A stretch of DNA of 64,000 nt. It comes from SbD1 sp039679945 (lineage in GTDB: Bacteria; Desulfobacterota; Syntrophobacteria; Syntrophobacterales; Syntrophobacteraceae). The stretch's first letter is position 1. Every line of letters begins with the position of its first letter. The stretch covers positions 24,521-88,520 of the forward strand of contig JBDKTY010000292.1 in assembly GCA_039679945.1 (NCBI GenBank), read 5' to 3'. Both the position numbers and the translations under genes were made by a program. The notes under the pieces were generated by a model, which saw nothing but the letters and a program-made list of their open reading frames with translations, was not told the origin of the DNA and made no database searches. Positions 42,321 through 51,785 of this stretch are shown here, in pieces.

Positions 42321-44300
42321 TCAGAGCGCAACCTGGATGCCGAGTTCCACCACGCGGTCCACCGGAATGCCAAAATACCCCATGGCACTCTGGGCATTTC
42401 TGGACATGGTAGCGAAAAGGCCCTTTCTCCAATGCATCATCCGGGATGGCCCATTTGTCAGGAGGGTCTCTCTGCCTAGAAAGTAGGTGGTCGTGGCAGG
42501 TTCCACCATCAGGCCCTGCCGCGAGGCAAGACGCAGGATTTTCATTACGTCCGGTCTTTCCATGAAGCCATATGAGGCGACAATACGGTAGAAGCCGTTT
42601 CCAAGTTCATCTATCTTCAGCCTCTCCTTATTGGGAACGGTGGGCTGATCGCCTGATTTTATGGAGAGCAGGATGACTCTCTCATGAAGCACATGCGCAT
42701 GCTTATAGAAGTGGAGAAGGGCAAGCGGCGTGATATCCGCCGATACAGTCAGGAACACCGCGTTCCCCGGAACGCGATAAGGACGTCGTTCGCCGACATC
42801 CTTTACGAACGGCTCAATCATCAGCCGGGTCTGAAGCATCCTGCGGGCAAGCGCGGCCCTGCCGTCCCTCCAGGTCACCATCGCTATGGCGATGCAGAGT
42901 GCAATTGCAATCGTGAACCAGCCACCATCAAGGACCTTTAGCAGATTTGCTCCGAAAAATGCCAGGTCGAAAGCCAGAAACACGGCTACCAGCGGCACCG
43001 CCTTCCAAAGAGGCCACTTCCAGCCTCTCACCAGTAAAAAGAAGTAAAGAACGGAAGTAATCGCCATAGTGGCTGTTACGGCTATGCCGTAGGCCCCCGC
43101 GAGCCTGCTCGAGTTTCCAAATGCCAGGACAAGTCCGACGCAAGCCACCATGAGAGTCCAGTTTACGTGGGGGATGAAAATTTGCCCGCGTGTCTCGCTC
43201 GAGGTGTGGACAATACGCACCCGAGGGAGAAACCCCAGTTGGACGGCCTGCTGGGTTAGTGAAAAAACGCCTGAGATCATGGCCTGGGAAGCAATAACAG
43301 TAGCCATTGTAGCGAGTCCGACCATCGGATAGAGGATGGAACGGGGAACAAGTCCATAGAAGGGGTTGGAAGCCAGCTCGGGATTGTTCAGCAACAGCGC
43401 GCCCTGGCCGGCGTAGTTCAATAGAAGGGCCGGGAAAGCAATCGCAAGACAGGAAATTCTTATGGCCCTGCTGCCGAAGTGCCCCAAGTCCGCGTACAGG
43501 GCCTCGCCCCCGGTGATGCAAAGGACAACCGAGCCCAGCACTATCATGCCGTGCAGTTTATTGAGGTGAAAGAAGTTGATGGCGTGGACCGGGTTCGCCG
43601 CGCCGAGGATCTGTGGATGGCCCAGGAGTTCCTTTACGCCCAGACCGCCAATTACTGCAAACCAGATCAACAGGATCGGGCCGAAAAACCTCCCCACCCT
43701 CGCGGTTCCATACCTCTGCACGGAAAAGAGCGCCAGGAGAACAATGCATGTCATGGGTATCACGATGGGCGTTGCCGCGCTGGTTGCCACCTCCAGGCCT
43801 TCCACGGCCGAGAGGACCGAGATCGCGGGTGTTATCACCCCATCCCCATAGAGAAGCGCGGCCCCGAAGATCCCGGCGAGGATGATCCCCGTGTTCAGAC
43901 TGCTCGCGATCTTGTTCTTCTTCATGGGGATCAATGCCAGGAGCGCGTAGATCCCTCCCTCGCCTTTATTGTCCGCGCGTAGAATGAATACCACATACTT
44001 GACGCAGACAACCATCGTCAGCGACCAGAAGACAAGAGAGAGAACACCCATCACGTTTTCATAGGTAACCGCTATGGCATGCATCCCGTGAAAACATTCT
44101 TTGATTGAATAAAGGGGGCTTGTCCCGATGTCGCCATAGACAATGCCCAGGGCGCCAATCGCCATGGGCAGGGTCTTCGCCCAACTCAAATTAGTAGTAT
44201 CCGCGGGTTTATCCGGTACATCCGGATTTTGATCCGTGCCTGCCGAACCGGCATCCCTGGGCAAATCGCGGCCCTCTTCAGGCACCGTGGACAAAGACAT
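42321..44300 (-). CDS. kup: Low-affinity potassium transporter Kup
   Basis: The 659-residue protein has twelve N-terminal membrane helices and a cytoplasmic tail. KUP motifs: ALGIVYGDIGTSPLYSIKEC, LLYGDGVITPAISVLSAVEG, ALYADLGHFGSRAIRISCLA and NYAGQGALLLNNPELASNPF. It takes up K+ with protons, without ATP. GGGAGG lies six bases before ATG 44300; a start at 44315 would bury that site. It follows the kdp operon in the same orientation, with a gap of about 180 bases, so the two K+ systems are neighbours but probably separately transcribed. Confidence 0.93.
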   Translation of the reverse strand: MSLSTVPEEGRDLPRDAGSAGTDQNPDVPDKPADTTNLSWAKTLPMAIGALGIVYGDIGTSPLYSIKECFHGMHAIAVTYENVMGVLSLVFWSLTMVVCVKYVVFILRADNKGEGGIYALLALIPMKKNKIASSLNTGIILAGIFGAALLYGDGVITPAISVLSAVEGLEVATSAATPIVIPMTCIVLLALFSVQRYGTARVGRFFGPILLIWFAVIGGLGVKELLGHPQILGAANPVHAINFFHLNKLHGMIVLGSVVLCITGGEALYADLGHFGSRAIRISCLAIAFPALLLNYAGQGALLLNNPELASNPFYGLVPRSILYPMVGLATMATVIASQAMISGVFSLTQQAVQLGFLPRVRIVHTSSETRGQIFIPHVNWTLMVACVGLVLAFGNSSRLAGAYGIAVTATMAITSVLYFFLLVRGWKWPLWKAVPLVAVFLAFDLAFFGANLLKVLDGGWFTIAIALCIAIAMVTWRDGRAALARRMLQTRLMIEPFVKDVGERRPYRVPGNAVFLTVSADITPLALLHFYKHAHVLHERVILLSIKSGDQPTVPNKERLKIDELGNGFYRIVASYGFMERPDVMKILRLASRQGLMVEPATTTYFLGRETLLTNGPSRMMHWRKGLFATMSRNAQSAMGYFGIPVDRVVELGIQVAL

Positions 44301-44482
44301 GCGACAACCTCCCAAATTCTATTCTAATACTCGACGGGAATTATCTCCCCCGGCACGCACCGAGTCTTCGAGACTGTAGAGTCGGAAAAAATGATCGGAA
44401 GAATAAAAGGTACCATACAGGAAAGTACATATCTTTTTCGAATATGTTCCTCTCCGATGGTAAGAACATCGAACGCCTGCCA

Positions 44483-45418
44483 TCATCTTGTGGCCCTGAA
44501 GGTCACGCTTTCCTTAACCGCTTTATCCAGGGCGGTAATGTAATCCAGGCACTGGGCCGCTACTTTTCTTTTTTGGCCAATGGACATGGCAAAGGACCTG
44601 ATGTTGCTGTTCTGGCGGGACAACTCGATTATTTGCGCGTTGGTCCCGCGAAAATCATCATAGGCGGTCCTCGCCGCATTGAGGGAAGGAATGCCGGCCT
44701 CATCGACCAGATCTCTCAATTTTTCCAGGGATTGCCCTACTTGATCATCCAGGCGTTTCATCTCCACTTCCATCTTATCCATGGTTCGATCCGAGGTTTC
44801 GGCAATGTGCGGGGCCTGGAGCATGTAGATTTTTGCGGCATCCACGAGAGCCCGTGAAGCCAGCCTCGTAATTTGCACAGCATCGGGCAGGGAGGCGCCG
44901 CTGTCCATCAGTTGGTTTAAAGCTGTTTCCAGACGCTGGATTTCCTCGCGGGCCGGAGTGAACGAAAGCCTCAGGGCCTTGAGATTCGTATTTTGTACTG
45001 CAAGGGCAAGAACCTCCCTGTCCACTTCCCGGAGCTTCTCCCAGCAACTGCTAAAGTTCTGAAACGGTTCCGTCTCACTGCCTGCTTTTTCTTCCCCCAG
45101 CAACCGCATGAACTCCAGCCTTTTTTCCTCGACCGCCGCCGAGGCTCGTATCGACTGATCGGCAAACTTCCGCGATTCCTCGTCCGTGTCGGCCATTACC
45201 GAATTCTTTTCCGCCTCGGCGGATATGAGCAGGTTGGTTCGCATCGCATTGACGAGTTCGATCTTTCCGAGCTTCTTTTCGTAAGCCGTTTTCAACCAGG
45301 TCCCATCATCGTGCCTCGGCGCGAAGGTGAAAACGAGCAACGCAACAACGAGGAGGAAGGACCCGGTCACAAGCAATATAAGGTGTTTCATTGAAACTGG
45401 TTTTTTCACTTCGGTCAA
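44483..45418 (-). CDS. Membrane-anchored four-helix-bundle sensor domain protein
   Basis: The 311-residue protein has one N-terminal helix (LILLVTGSFLLVVALLVFTF) and then a long helical extracytoplasmic domain resembling 4HB_MCP ligand-binding domains of chemoreceptors (KLGKIELVNAMRTNLLISAE). No second membrane helix, HAMP or signalling domain follows. A TTG start has GGAAGG six bases before it. It is the last gene of the kdp operon, 49 bases after the kdpD homologue, so it may act as a separate sensory partner. Function inferred only from fold and position. Confidence 0.68.
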   Translation of the reverse strand: MTEVKKPVSMKHLILLVTGSFLLVVALLVFTFAPRHDDGTWLKTAYEKKLGKIELVNAMRTNLLISAEAEKNSVMADTDEESRKFADQSIRASAAVEEKRLEFMRLLGEEKAGSETEPFQNFSSCWEKLREVDREVLALAVQNTNLKALRLSFTPAREEIQRLETALNQLMDSGASLPDAVQITRLASRALVDAAKIYMLQAPHIAETSDRTMDKMEVEMKRLDDQVGQSLEKLRDLVDEAGIPSLNAARTAYDDFRGTNAQIIELSRQNSNIRSFAMSIGQKRKVAAQCLDYITALDKAVKESVTFRATR

Positions 45419-45467
45419 ATTCCCCCTTCCTGATGGAAATGATGCTGAAATCAGCTATTTCTCAGCG

Positions 45468-47153
45468 CTATTGATGCGCTCTTTGTACAAACGGTTCCTC
45501 AACGGTTTCCCAGTCGCGAATGTCCTCGAGTGCCTCTTCGGGACTCCGGGCGGACCTCAGATTCCAGGAGAGATACCTGCTCCGAGCCGCGCGGCTGGCG
45601 GCGGAAAGGAGCTGAATCTGCAATTCGGGTAATTCGGCGGGAGCAAGAATGAGGAAAACGCATTCAATTGGATTCTCCATCGGCACGTCCGCAAGTCCTT
45701 TATGGGTCAGGCCAAGGGAAACGCGCGGAGCGGGAAGCCCGTTTACGCGGATGTGAGGGAAGGCCGCGCCCTCGTTGAAAAAGGTCGATCCTCTCCGTTC
45801 GCTCTCGATCACCTGCTCCAGAATGGCCGCGACATCACCTATTCCACCATCCTTTCCGGCCGTATCCACCAAAGATTTCAAAACCTCATCCTTCGCAACC
45901 GGCTCGCTCCAGATGATGATGCGCTCCGGCGAGAGAATGCGACTCAGACAGATCCGAGATGCGGGAGAAACGGATGGCCCCGGTTGGATGGGCAAAGGTT
46001 CCGGAAGCTCACCGGTGGATTTGGCCCATTTTCGGGTATCGAGAACGACGATGGTAATACCGCCCGCCTTCCCGATGAGTTGATCAACAATGTTCTTTTG
46101 CCCGAGAAGCTTTTTCCAGAACACGATCGGGCCCGGACTTCCTATGACAATGTGCCCCACACGGTATTCCCCCGCAAAGCGCAATATGGTCTCGGCCACA
46201 TTCTCCCCCTTGTAGGTGAAGACCATCGCGCCAAGCTGTTTGGCCAGGGTAAGCGTGCCGGACAGGATGCGCTGAGTCTGTGAATCTATGACGGTGGGCT
46301 CCTCGGAGGGAGTCTGCACATAAACGGCATACCAGTTTCGATTGAGCCTCCCCGCAAGTCGTGAAGCATAACGAAGGAGCATTTCGCTGTTTGGCCCGCG
46401 AGAACTCAGGCACACCATAACCTGGTCGGGAGTTGCGGGGACCTGGATCTCGGAAGTCTCACGGCTTCTCAGATCGATCTGGGAGGCTACCTCACGAAGC
46501 GTGAGTTCACGCAGCTGCGCCAGGTTCGTCTTCTTGAAAAAATTGGCGAGAGCCGTCTCGATCCGCTCTCTCGGGTAAACCTTTCCTTCCTCAAGCCGCT
46601 TCCGCAGGTCCTCGGTCGTAAGGTCCACGTTCACTATTTCATCGGCATCGGCAACCACGGTATCGGGAAGACGCTCGCGAACCTTGATCCCCGCGATTCT
46701 TTCCACCGTATCGTAGAGACTCTCAAGGTGCTGGACGTTGAGGGTGCTTATCACGTGAGTACCGGCTGAAAGTATGTCCTGAACGTCTTCGAAGCGCTTG
46801 GGATGCCGGCTGCCGGGAACATTCGCATGTGCAAGCTCATCGACGAGCACCACCTGAGGCTTCCTCGCCAGGATCGCATCGACGTCCATCTCCTCGACCG
46901 TTATTCCACGGTATTCCAGGCGCCTGCGCGGAATGATCTCCAACCCCTCCGTGAGCGCGGAGATCGCGGCGCGGCCGTGCGTTTCCACAAGACCGATCAC
47001 GACATCTATGCCTTCATTTCTCAGCCTGTGAGCCTCTTTCAGCATTTGCCACGTCTTACCCACTCCGGCGGCATACCCCAGATAGATCTTGAGCCTTCCG
47101 CGCTGGGCGCGGCGAATCATGCGCAGGAAGCTGTCGGCCCTGTTTTCAGCCAA
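45468..47153 (-). CDS. KdpD-type sensor without kinase, fused to Usp and PTS EIIA-like domains
   Basis: The 561-residue protein opens with the KdpD N-terminal domain: IYLGYAAGVGKTWQMLKEAH (Walker A), GLVETHGRAAISALTEGLEI, VLVDELAHANVPGSRHPKRF and STLNVQHLESLYDTVERIAG. A Usp domain follows (about 245-375, VMVCLSSRGPNSEMLLRYAS and HIVIGSPGPIVFWKKLLG). The C-terminal 140 residues resemble a PTS EIIA type 2 domain with a conserved His (EGAAFPHIRVNGLPAPRVSL). The four membrane helices, GAF and kinase of full KdpD are missing. It starts with TTG just after kdpC. It probably signals K+ or PTS state to another protein. Confidence 0.87.
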   Translation of the reverse strand: MAENRADSFLRMIRRAQRGRLKIYLGYAAGVGKTWQMLKEAHRLRNEGIDVVIGLVETHGRAAISALTEGLEIIPRRRLEYRGITVEEMDVDAILARKPQVVLVDELAHANVPGSRHPKRFEDVQDILSAGTHVISTLNVQHLESLYDTVERIAGIKVRERLPDTVVADADEIVNVDLTTEDLRKRLEEGKVYPRERIETALANFFKKTNLAQLRELTLREVASQIDLRSRETSEIQVPATPDQVMVCLSSRGPNSEMLLRYASRLAGRLNRNWYAVYVQTPSEEPTVIDSQTQRILSGTLTLAKQLGAMVFTYKGENVAETILRFAGEYRVGHIVIGSPGPIVFWKKLLGQKNIVDQLIGKAGGITIVVLDTRKWAKSTGELPEPLPIQPGPSVSPASRICLSRILSPERIIIWSEPVAKDEVLKSLVDTAGKDGGIGDVAAILEQVIESERRGSTFFNEGAAFPHIRVNGLPAPRVSLGLTHKGLADVPMENPIECVFLILAPAELPELQIQLLSAASRAARSRYLSWNLRSARSPEEALEDIRDWETVEEPFVQRAHQ

Positions 47154-47161
47154 TCGTCACC

Positions 47162-47776
47162 TCACAGTCTTCCGTCAAGATCCAGGTTTAATAGAAGCAC
47201 ATTCACCCGCGGCTCTCCAAGCACTCCCAGATCACGGCCTTCAGTATGAGCTTCGATCTTCCCGTCAATCTCCCTCTGACTGACTCCCCGGGCAGAAGCG
47301 ACTCGTCCGGCCTGCAGAAGAGCGTTCCTCACGCTGATGTGGGGGTCAAGCCCGCTTCCCGATGCTGTCACGGCATCCGCCGGCACGGATGCATTTTCCG
47401 CCAGTCCGTTCTCCGCGCGGTACCGGGCGACACGCTCCTCGACTGACCCAATGAGCTTTTGTGATATGGGCCCCAGATTGCTCCCGCCGGACGCCATTGC
47501 ATCATATCCCTCCCCCGCCGCGGAGGGACGCGGATGGAAATATCGGGAACCGGTGAATCCTTGAGCAATCAGAGCCGATCCCACAACCTTGCCGCCGGGA
47601 GCGACAAAAGAGCCATTGGCCTTCTCCGGAAATATTCCGAGGGCAAGGCCCCAAACTGCCAGGGGATATATTCCGCACAGCAAAACAGCCAGCGAGAAAG
47701 TGGCGATCAGGGAAATGCGCAATTCAGCCTTCAGGTTTCTGAAAATTGAGAAAACCGCATCCTTGGATTCTTTCAT
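47162..47776 (-). CDS. kdpC: Potassium-transporting ATPase KdpC subunit
   Basis: The 204-residue protein has one N-terminal membrane helix (LIATFSLAVLLCGIYPLAVW) and a periplasmic domain. KdpC signatures: GSALIAQGFTGSRYFHPRPS, AAGEGYDAMASGGSNLGPIS, GSGLDPHISVRNALLQAGRV and a final NVLLLNLDLDGRL. AGGAGGGAG precedes ATG 47776, which is taken as the start. It follows kdpB by 13 bases and completes the KdpFABC complex. Confidence 0.94.
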   Translation of the reverse strand: MKESKDAVFSIFRNLKAELRISLIATFSLAVLLCGIYPLAVWGLALGIFPEKANGSFVAPGGKVVGSALIAQGFTGSRYFHPRPSAAGEGYDAMASGGSNLGPISQKLIGSVEERVARYRAENGLAENASVPADAVTASGSGLDPHISVRNALLQAGRVASARGVSQREIDGKIEAHTEGRDLGVLGEPRVNVLLLNLDLDGRL

Positions 47777-47789
47777 TTTTATCTCCCTC

Positions 47790-49826
47790 CTATACGAGAT
47801 GCAGTCCATTGACCAGCATGTCAATAAGCTTGATCCCGATAAAGGGTGCAACCAGGCCGCCCGCCCCATAGATCAGGAGATTTCGTCGCAGAAGCACGGC
47901 AGCCCCCAGAGCACGGAAGCGAACGCCCCGGAGGGCCAGGGGAATCAACGCCACGATGACCAGCGCATTGAATATGACTGCACTGAGGATCGCGCTGGCG
48001 GGGGACCCGAGCCGCATCAGGTTGAGCGGTTCAATCAGGGGGAATGCGCCGACCAGCATGGCCGGAATGATGGCAAAGTATTTGGCCACATCATTTGCGA
48101 TGCTGAAAGTTGTGAGCGCCCCCCGAGTCATGAGCATCTGCTTGCCGATTTCGACAACCTCGATGAGCTTCGTGGGGTTCGAGTCAAGATCCACCATATT
48201 CCCGGCCTCCTTGGCGGCCTGCGTGCCGGTGTTCATTGCAACACCCACATCCGCCTGGGCAAGTGCCGGTGCGTCGTTTGTGCCGTCGCCCGTCATGGCG
48301 ACAAGGTGCCCCGCCGCCTGCTCTTTCCTGATAAGCGCCAGCTTGTCCTCGGGCCGCGCCTCGGCAAGAAAATCATCCACCCCGGCTTCCCCGGCGATGG
48401 CCGCCGCCGTCAGCCTGTTGTCTCCCGTGATCATCACCGTCTTAATGCCCATTGCCCGGAAACGTTCGAAGCGATCCCTCAGTCCGCCCTTCACGATATC
48501 CTTGAGATGGATCACGCCGAGCACCCTTTTGTCCTCCGTGACGACCAGTGGAGTTCCTCCATTGCGCGAAACAGCCTCCACCGCGGATTCGATGTCGGGA
48601 GGGAACGGAATGGAGATGAAATCTCTTACCGCGTCGGAAGCCCCCTTGCGGATCTGCCTTCCATCCACATCCACCCCGCTCATGCGGGTTTGGGCCGTAA
48701 ACGGGATAAAGCGGGCCCCGGGCATTTCCACGATAGAGCGGCCTCGAAGTCCGTACTGTTTGGCGAGCACGACGATGCTTCTTCCCTCGGGGGTTTCGTC
48801 CGCGAGGGAAGCCAGTTGGGCCGCATCGGCAAGGTTCTCCATGGACACTCCGCCCGCGGGGAAGAAGTCGGTTGCCTGGCGATCTCCGAGCGTGATGGTC
48901 CCTGTCTTGTCGAGCAGCAGCACGTCAACGTCCCCGGCCGCCTCGACGGCTCGCCCGCTCGTGGCCAGCACATTTTTCTGGACCAGGCGGTCGATCCCCG
49001 CGATTCCAACTGCGCTGAGCAATCCTCCTATGGTCGTTGGAATGAGACAAACCAGCAGGGCTACCAGAACCGTGATGGAAAAGGACACATTGGAGTAGAT
49101 GCCAAAGAACTTGAATGTCATTATTGCAAGAAGAAAGATTATCGTTAGCGCGGAAAGGAGGATCGTAAGCGCAATCTCATTCGGCGTCTTCTGGCGCGTC
49201 GCCCCTTCCACAAGGCGTATCATGTGATCGAGGAAACTCTCACCGGGATCGGCCGTGACGCGCACCTTGATCCAGTCAGATAAAACCCTTGTACCACCCG
49301 TGACCGCGCTACGGTCTCCACCGGCCTCGCGGATAACCGGCGCGGACTCCCCGGTTATGGCGGATTCATCCACCGTGGCCACGCCCTCGGAAATCTCTCC
49401 ATCCGCGGGTATTATCTCACCAGCCGAGATATACACGAGATCGCCTTTCCGCAACTCATCGGCGGGCGCCTTCCCCATTGAGCCATCAGGAAGCAGGCGG
49501 TTTGCAACCGTCTTTGTCCGCGTCTTCCTAAGCTCGTTCGCCTGGGCTTTTCCGCGCCCCTCCGCCACGGCCTCGGCAAAATTGGCGAACAGCACGGTAA
49601 ACCAGAGCCATAGCGTTACCTGCAGGCTGAATAGGACAGGTTCGCTGCTCTGTCCAAAAAGAAGCGCGAAAGTGGTGATCGCCGCCCCGACCTCGGTCAC
49701 GAACATAACGGGGTTTTTCACCATCAGGCGCGGATTGAGCTTTTTCACGGACTCGAAAACCGCGCGCGACATGATCTCAGTATCGAAAAGCGACTGCTTC
49801 CTCGCAGCCATGGCATCGTTCTCCAT
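47790..49826 (-). CDS. kdpB: Potassium-transporting P-type ATPase KdpB subunit
   Basis: This is the 678-residue catalytic subunit. The phosphorylation motif is VLLLDKTGTITLGDRQATDF, actuator motif DESAITGESAPVIREAGG, ATP-binding VMITGDNRLTAAAIAGEAGV and hinge VAMTGDGTNDAPALAQADVG. Seven membrane helices fit the family. ATG 49826 has a weak ribosome site; ATG 49811, nine bases after GGAG, is a good alternative that shortens the protein by five residues. It lies between kdpA and kdpC with small gaps. Confidence 0.96.
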   Translation of the reverse strand: MENDAMAARKQSLFDTEIMSRAVFESVKKLNPRLMVKNPVMFVTEVGAAITTFALLFGQSSEPVLFSLQVTLWLWFTVLFANFAEAVAEGRGKAQANELRKTRTKTVANRLLPDGSMGKAPADELRKGDLVYISAGEIIPADGEISEGVATVDESAITGESAPVIREAGGDRSAVTGGTRVLSDWIKVRVTADPGESFLDHMIRLVEGATRQKTPNEIALTILLSALTIIFLLAIMTFKFFGIYSNVSFSITVLVALLVCLIPTTIGGLLSAVGIAGIDRLVQKNVLATSGRAVEAAGDVDVLLLDKTGTITLGDRQATDFFPAGGVSMENLADAAQLASLADETPEGRSIVVLAKQYGLRGRSIVEMPGARFIPFTAQTRMSGVDVDGRQIRKGASDAVRDFISIPFPPDIESAVEAVSRNGGTPLVVTEDKRVLGVIHLKDIVKGGLRDRFERFRAMGIKTVMITGDNRLTAAAIAGEAGVDDFLAEARPEDKLALIRKEQAAGHLVAMTGDGTNDAPALAQADVGVAMNTGTQAAKEAGNMVDLDSNPTKLIEVVEIGKQMLMTRGALTTFSIANDVAKYFAIIPAMLVGAFPLIEPLNLMRLGSPASAILSAVIFNALVIVALIPLALRGVRFRALGAAVLLRRNLLIYGAGGLVAPFIGIKLIDMLVNGLHLV

Positions 49827-49857
49827 GGGTGGTGATCTCGATCCGCCACCCGAACAA

Positions 49858-51588
49858 TTAGAACAGCTTCCCCGACCCGGTCATGATGAAGTGCTCGACA
49901 ACGGGCCCGAGCGAGAGAGCCGGTACAAAGGTGAGCGCCCCCACAATGAGTACCGTTCCCATCAAAAGAACCACGAAAGTCCCGCCCTGGACCGGAAAGC
50001 TTCCCTCGCCCGCCGGGGCCCGTTTCTTGCCCGCGAGATTTCCCGCAAGCGCCAGGACCGGCACCATGAGGAGGAACCTGCCCGCGAGCATGGCGATGGC
50101 GAGTGTCGTGTTGTACCAGACGGTATTTCCGCTGAGACCCGCGAAAGCGCTCCCGTTGTTTCCCGTGGTGGAGGAAAAGGCGTAGAGCATCTCACTCAGC
50201 CCATGAGGCCCGGCGTTGTTGAGGCCCGCCACGCCCCATGCGCTTACCGCCGCCCAGGCGGTGAAACCGAGGATGGAAAAGATCGGAACCAATACGGCAA
50301 TGGCACTCACTTTGACGTCATATGCCTCGATCTTCTTACCGAGGTACTCGGGAGTGCGGCCTATCATGAGTCCGGCCAGGAAGACGGTGAGCACCACGAA
50401 AATGAGCATCCCGTAGAGCCCTGCCCCCGCTCCCCCGAATATGACCTCTCCGAGTTGTATATTGAGGAGCGGGACCAGGCCTCCTAATGGGGTGAAGGAA
50501 TCGTGCATGGCATTTACCGCTCCGCAGGAGGCATCAGTCGTTACAGTGGCAAAAAGGGCGGAACCGAAAATCCCGAAACGGACTTCTTTTCCTTCCATGT
50601 TCCCTTCCGCCGCAACTCCCAGGGAATGCAGCCTGGGATTCCCGGCGGCTTCAGCCGACCATGAAGCGAGAGTCCCGGCCAGGAAAAGCAAGACCATGGC
50701 TGTCCACACAGCCCATCCATGCCGCTGGTTTTTCACCATGAGGCCCAGGGTATAGGTGAGACCGCTCGGGATAAGGAATATGGAGAGCATCTGGATGAAA
50801 TTTGATAGAGGGGTCGGGTTTTCGTACGGGTGGGCGGCGTTTGCGTTCATAAACCCGCCGCCGTTGGACCCGAGCATCTTGATCGCGACCTGCGAGGCCA
50901 CCGGCCCTTGGGGAATAGTCTGGGTGGATATTGCCGTCCCTTCTGTTCTTTCAACGGTTTCGGCCATCACATAGGGATGAAAATTCTGGACAACACCCTG
51001 TGAAACCAGGAAGAAGGAATAGAGCACGCAAATCGGCAGCAGCAGGTAGATATTGACCCGTATGAGGTCCACCCAGAAGTTGCCTATGCTTCCGGCCGAA
51101 TGCCTTGCGATTCCACGGATGAGCGCCGCGGCGACGGCGACCCCCGAGGCCGCCGAGACAAAGTTGTGGAACACGAGTCCCACCATCTGGGAGAAATAGG
51201 AGAGTGTCGACTCCCCGCTATAATTTTGCCAGTTCGTATTGGTGGTGAAGCTCGCCGCCGTATTGAAGGCGAGGTCCGGGTTCACGGGTCCGAACCCTTG
51301 CGGATTCAGCGGCAGGATGTGCTGGAGGCGCAGGATTGCATAGGTGAAGAGTAATCCCGTCAGGCTGAAGACAAGAAGAGAGCAGGCATACCCCTGCCAG
51401 CTCTGCTCCGTCTCGGGACTGACTCCGCACACGCGGTAAAGAAGGTTTTCCACGGGCCTCGCGACGGGATCGAGAAAGGTCTTGCCCTCCGCGCTCAGCA
51501 CTTCCGCCAGGTATATTCCGACTGGTTTGGCGAGCACGAACAATATCACCAGAAATAAACCCAATTGAATCCATCCGAAAAAATCCAT
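49858..51588 (-). CDS. kdpA: Potassium-transporting ATPase KdpA subunit
   Basis: The 576-residue K+ channel-like subunit has ten membrane helices and four pore loops: FNTAASFTTNTNWQNYSGES, MLGSNGGGFMNANAAHPYEN, TTDASCGAVNAMHDSFTPLG and SSTTGNNGSAFAGLSGNTVW. The N-terminal GWIQLGLFLVILFVLAKPVG is typical. It binds and admits K+ for KdpB-driven uptake. Full length, and preceded by kdpF at 24 bases. Confidence 0.96.
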   Translation of the reverse strand: MDFFGWIQLGLFLVILFVLAKPVGIYLAEVLSAEGKTFLDPVARPVENLLYRVCGVSPETEQSWQGYACSLLVFSLTGLLFTYAILRLQHILPLNPQGFGPVNPDLAFNTAASFTTNTNWQNYSGESTLSYFSQMVGLVFHNFVSAASGVAVAAALIRGIARHSAGSIGNFWVDLIRVNIYLLLPICVLYSFFLVSQGVVQNFHPYVMAETVERTEGTAISTQTIPQGPVASQVAIKMLGSNGGGFMNANAAHPYENPTPLSNFIQMLSIFLIPSGLTYTLGLMVKNQRHGWAVWTAMVLLFLAGTLASWSAEAAGNPRLHSLGVAAEGNMEGKEVRFGIFGSALFATVTTDASCGAVNAMHDSFTPLGGLVPLLNIQLGEVIFGGAGAGLYGMLIFVVLTVFLAGLMIGRTPEYLGKKIEAYDVKVSAIAVLVPIFSILGFTAWAAVSAWGVAGLNNAGPHGLSEMLYAFSSTTGNNGSAFAGLSGNTVWYNTTLAIAMLAGRFLLMVPVLALAGNLAGKKRAPAGEGSFPVQGGTFVVLLMGTVLIVGALTFVPALSLGPVVEHFIMTGSGKLF

Positions 51589-51612
51589 TGGCGTTTCGCA
51601 TCCTTACAGGCG

Positions 51613-51696
51613 CTAGAATCTCTCCGGTCTAATGACCGCGGCTAAAAGATATATGATCAGGACAACTCCGATAATTCCGACGAATGTCTCCAACAT
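51613..51696 (-). CDS. kdpF: KdpF small subunit (27 residues)
   Basis: The frame begins MLETFVGIIGVVLIIYLLAA and ends RPERF, a single membrane helix with the Pro-Glu-(Lys/Arg)-Phe end typical of KdpF. It stabilises the Kdp complex in the membrane. The position just before kdpA is that of kdpF in E. coli. It overlaps neither neighbour, starting three bases after the preceding small gene's stop codon. Confidence 0.88.
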   Translation of the reverse strand: MLETFVGIIGVVLIIYLLAAVIRPERF

Positions 51697-51698
51697 GT

Positions 51699-51785
51699 CT
51701 AAAGCCTCTCAAATCCCTTCACGATCACGCCACAAAGGGCGAAGAAAGCGAGCACCGCCACTATGTACGCAATGTCCATCATCAT
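51699..51785 (-). CDS. 28-residue membrane peptide between sensor kinase gene and kdpF
   Basis: The frame reads MMMDIAYIVAVLAFFALCGV and ends KGFERL. It starts with three ATG codons overlapping the kinase stop (ATGA) and ends just before kdpF. It is one membrane helix with a short basic tail. Similar tiny reading frames are found upstream of kdpF in other bacteria, but their role is not known to me. Translational coupling to the kinase gene is clear from the overlap. Confidence 0.7.
   Translation of the reverse strand: MMMDIAYIVAVLAFFALCGVIVKGFERL

Noticed and set aside
47589..49148. 519-codon rightward frame opposite kdpB and kdpC
   Set aside because: It is a complement of highly conserved Kdp coding DNA.
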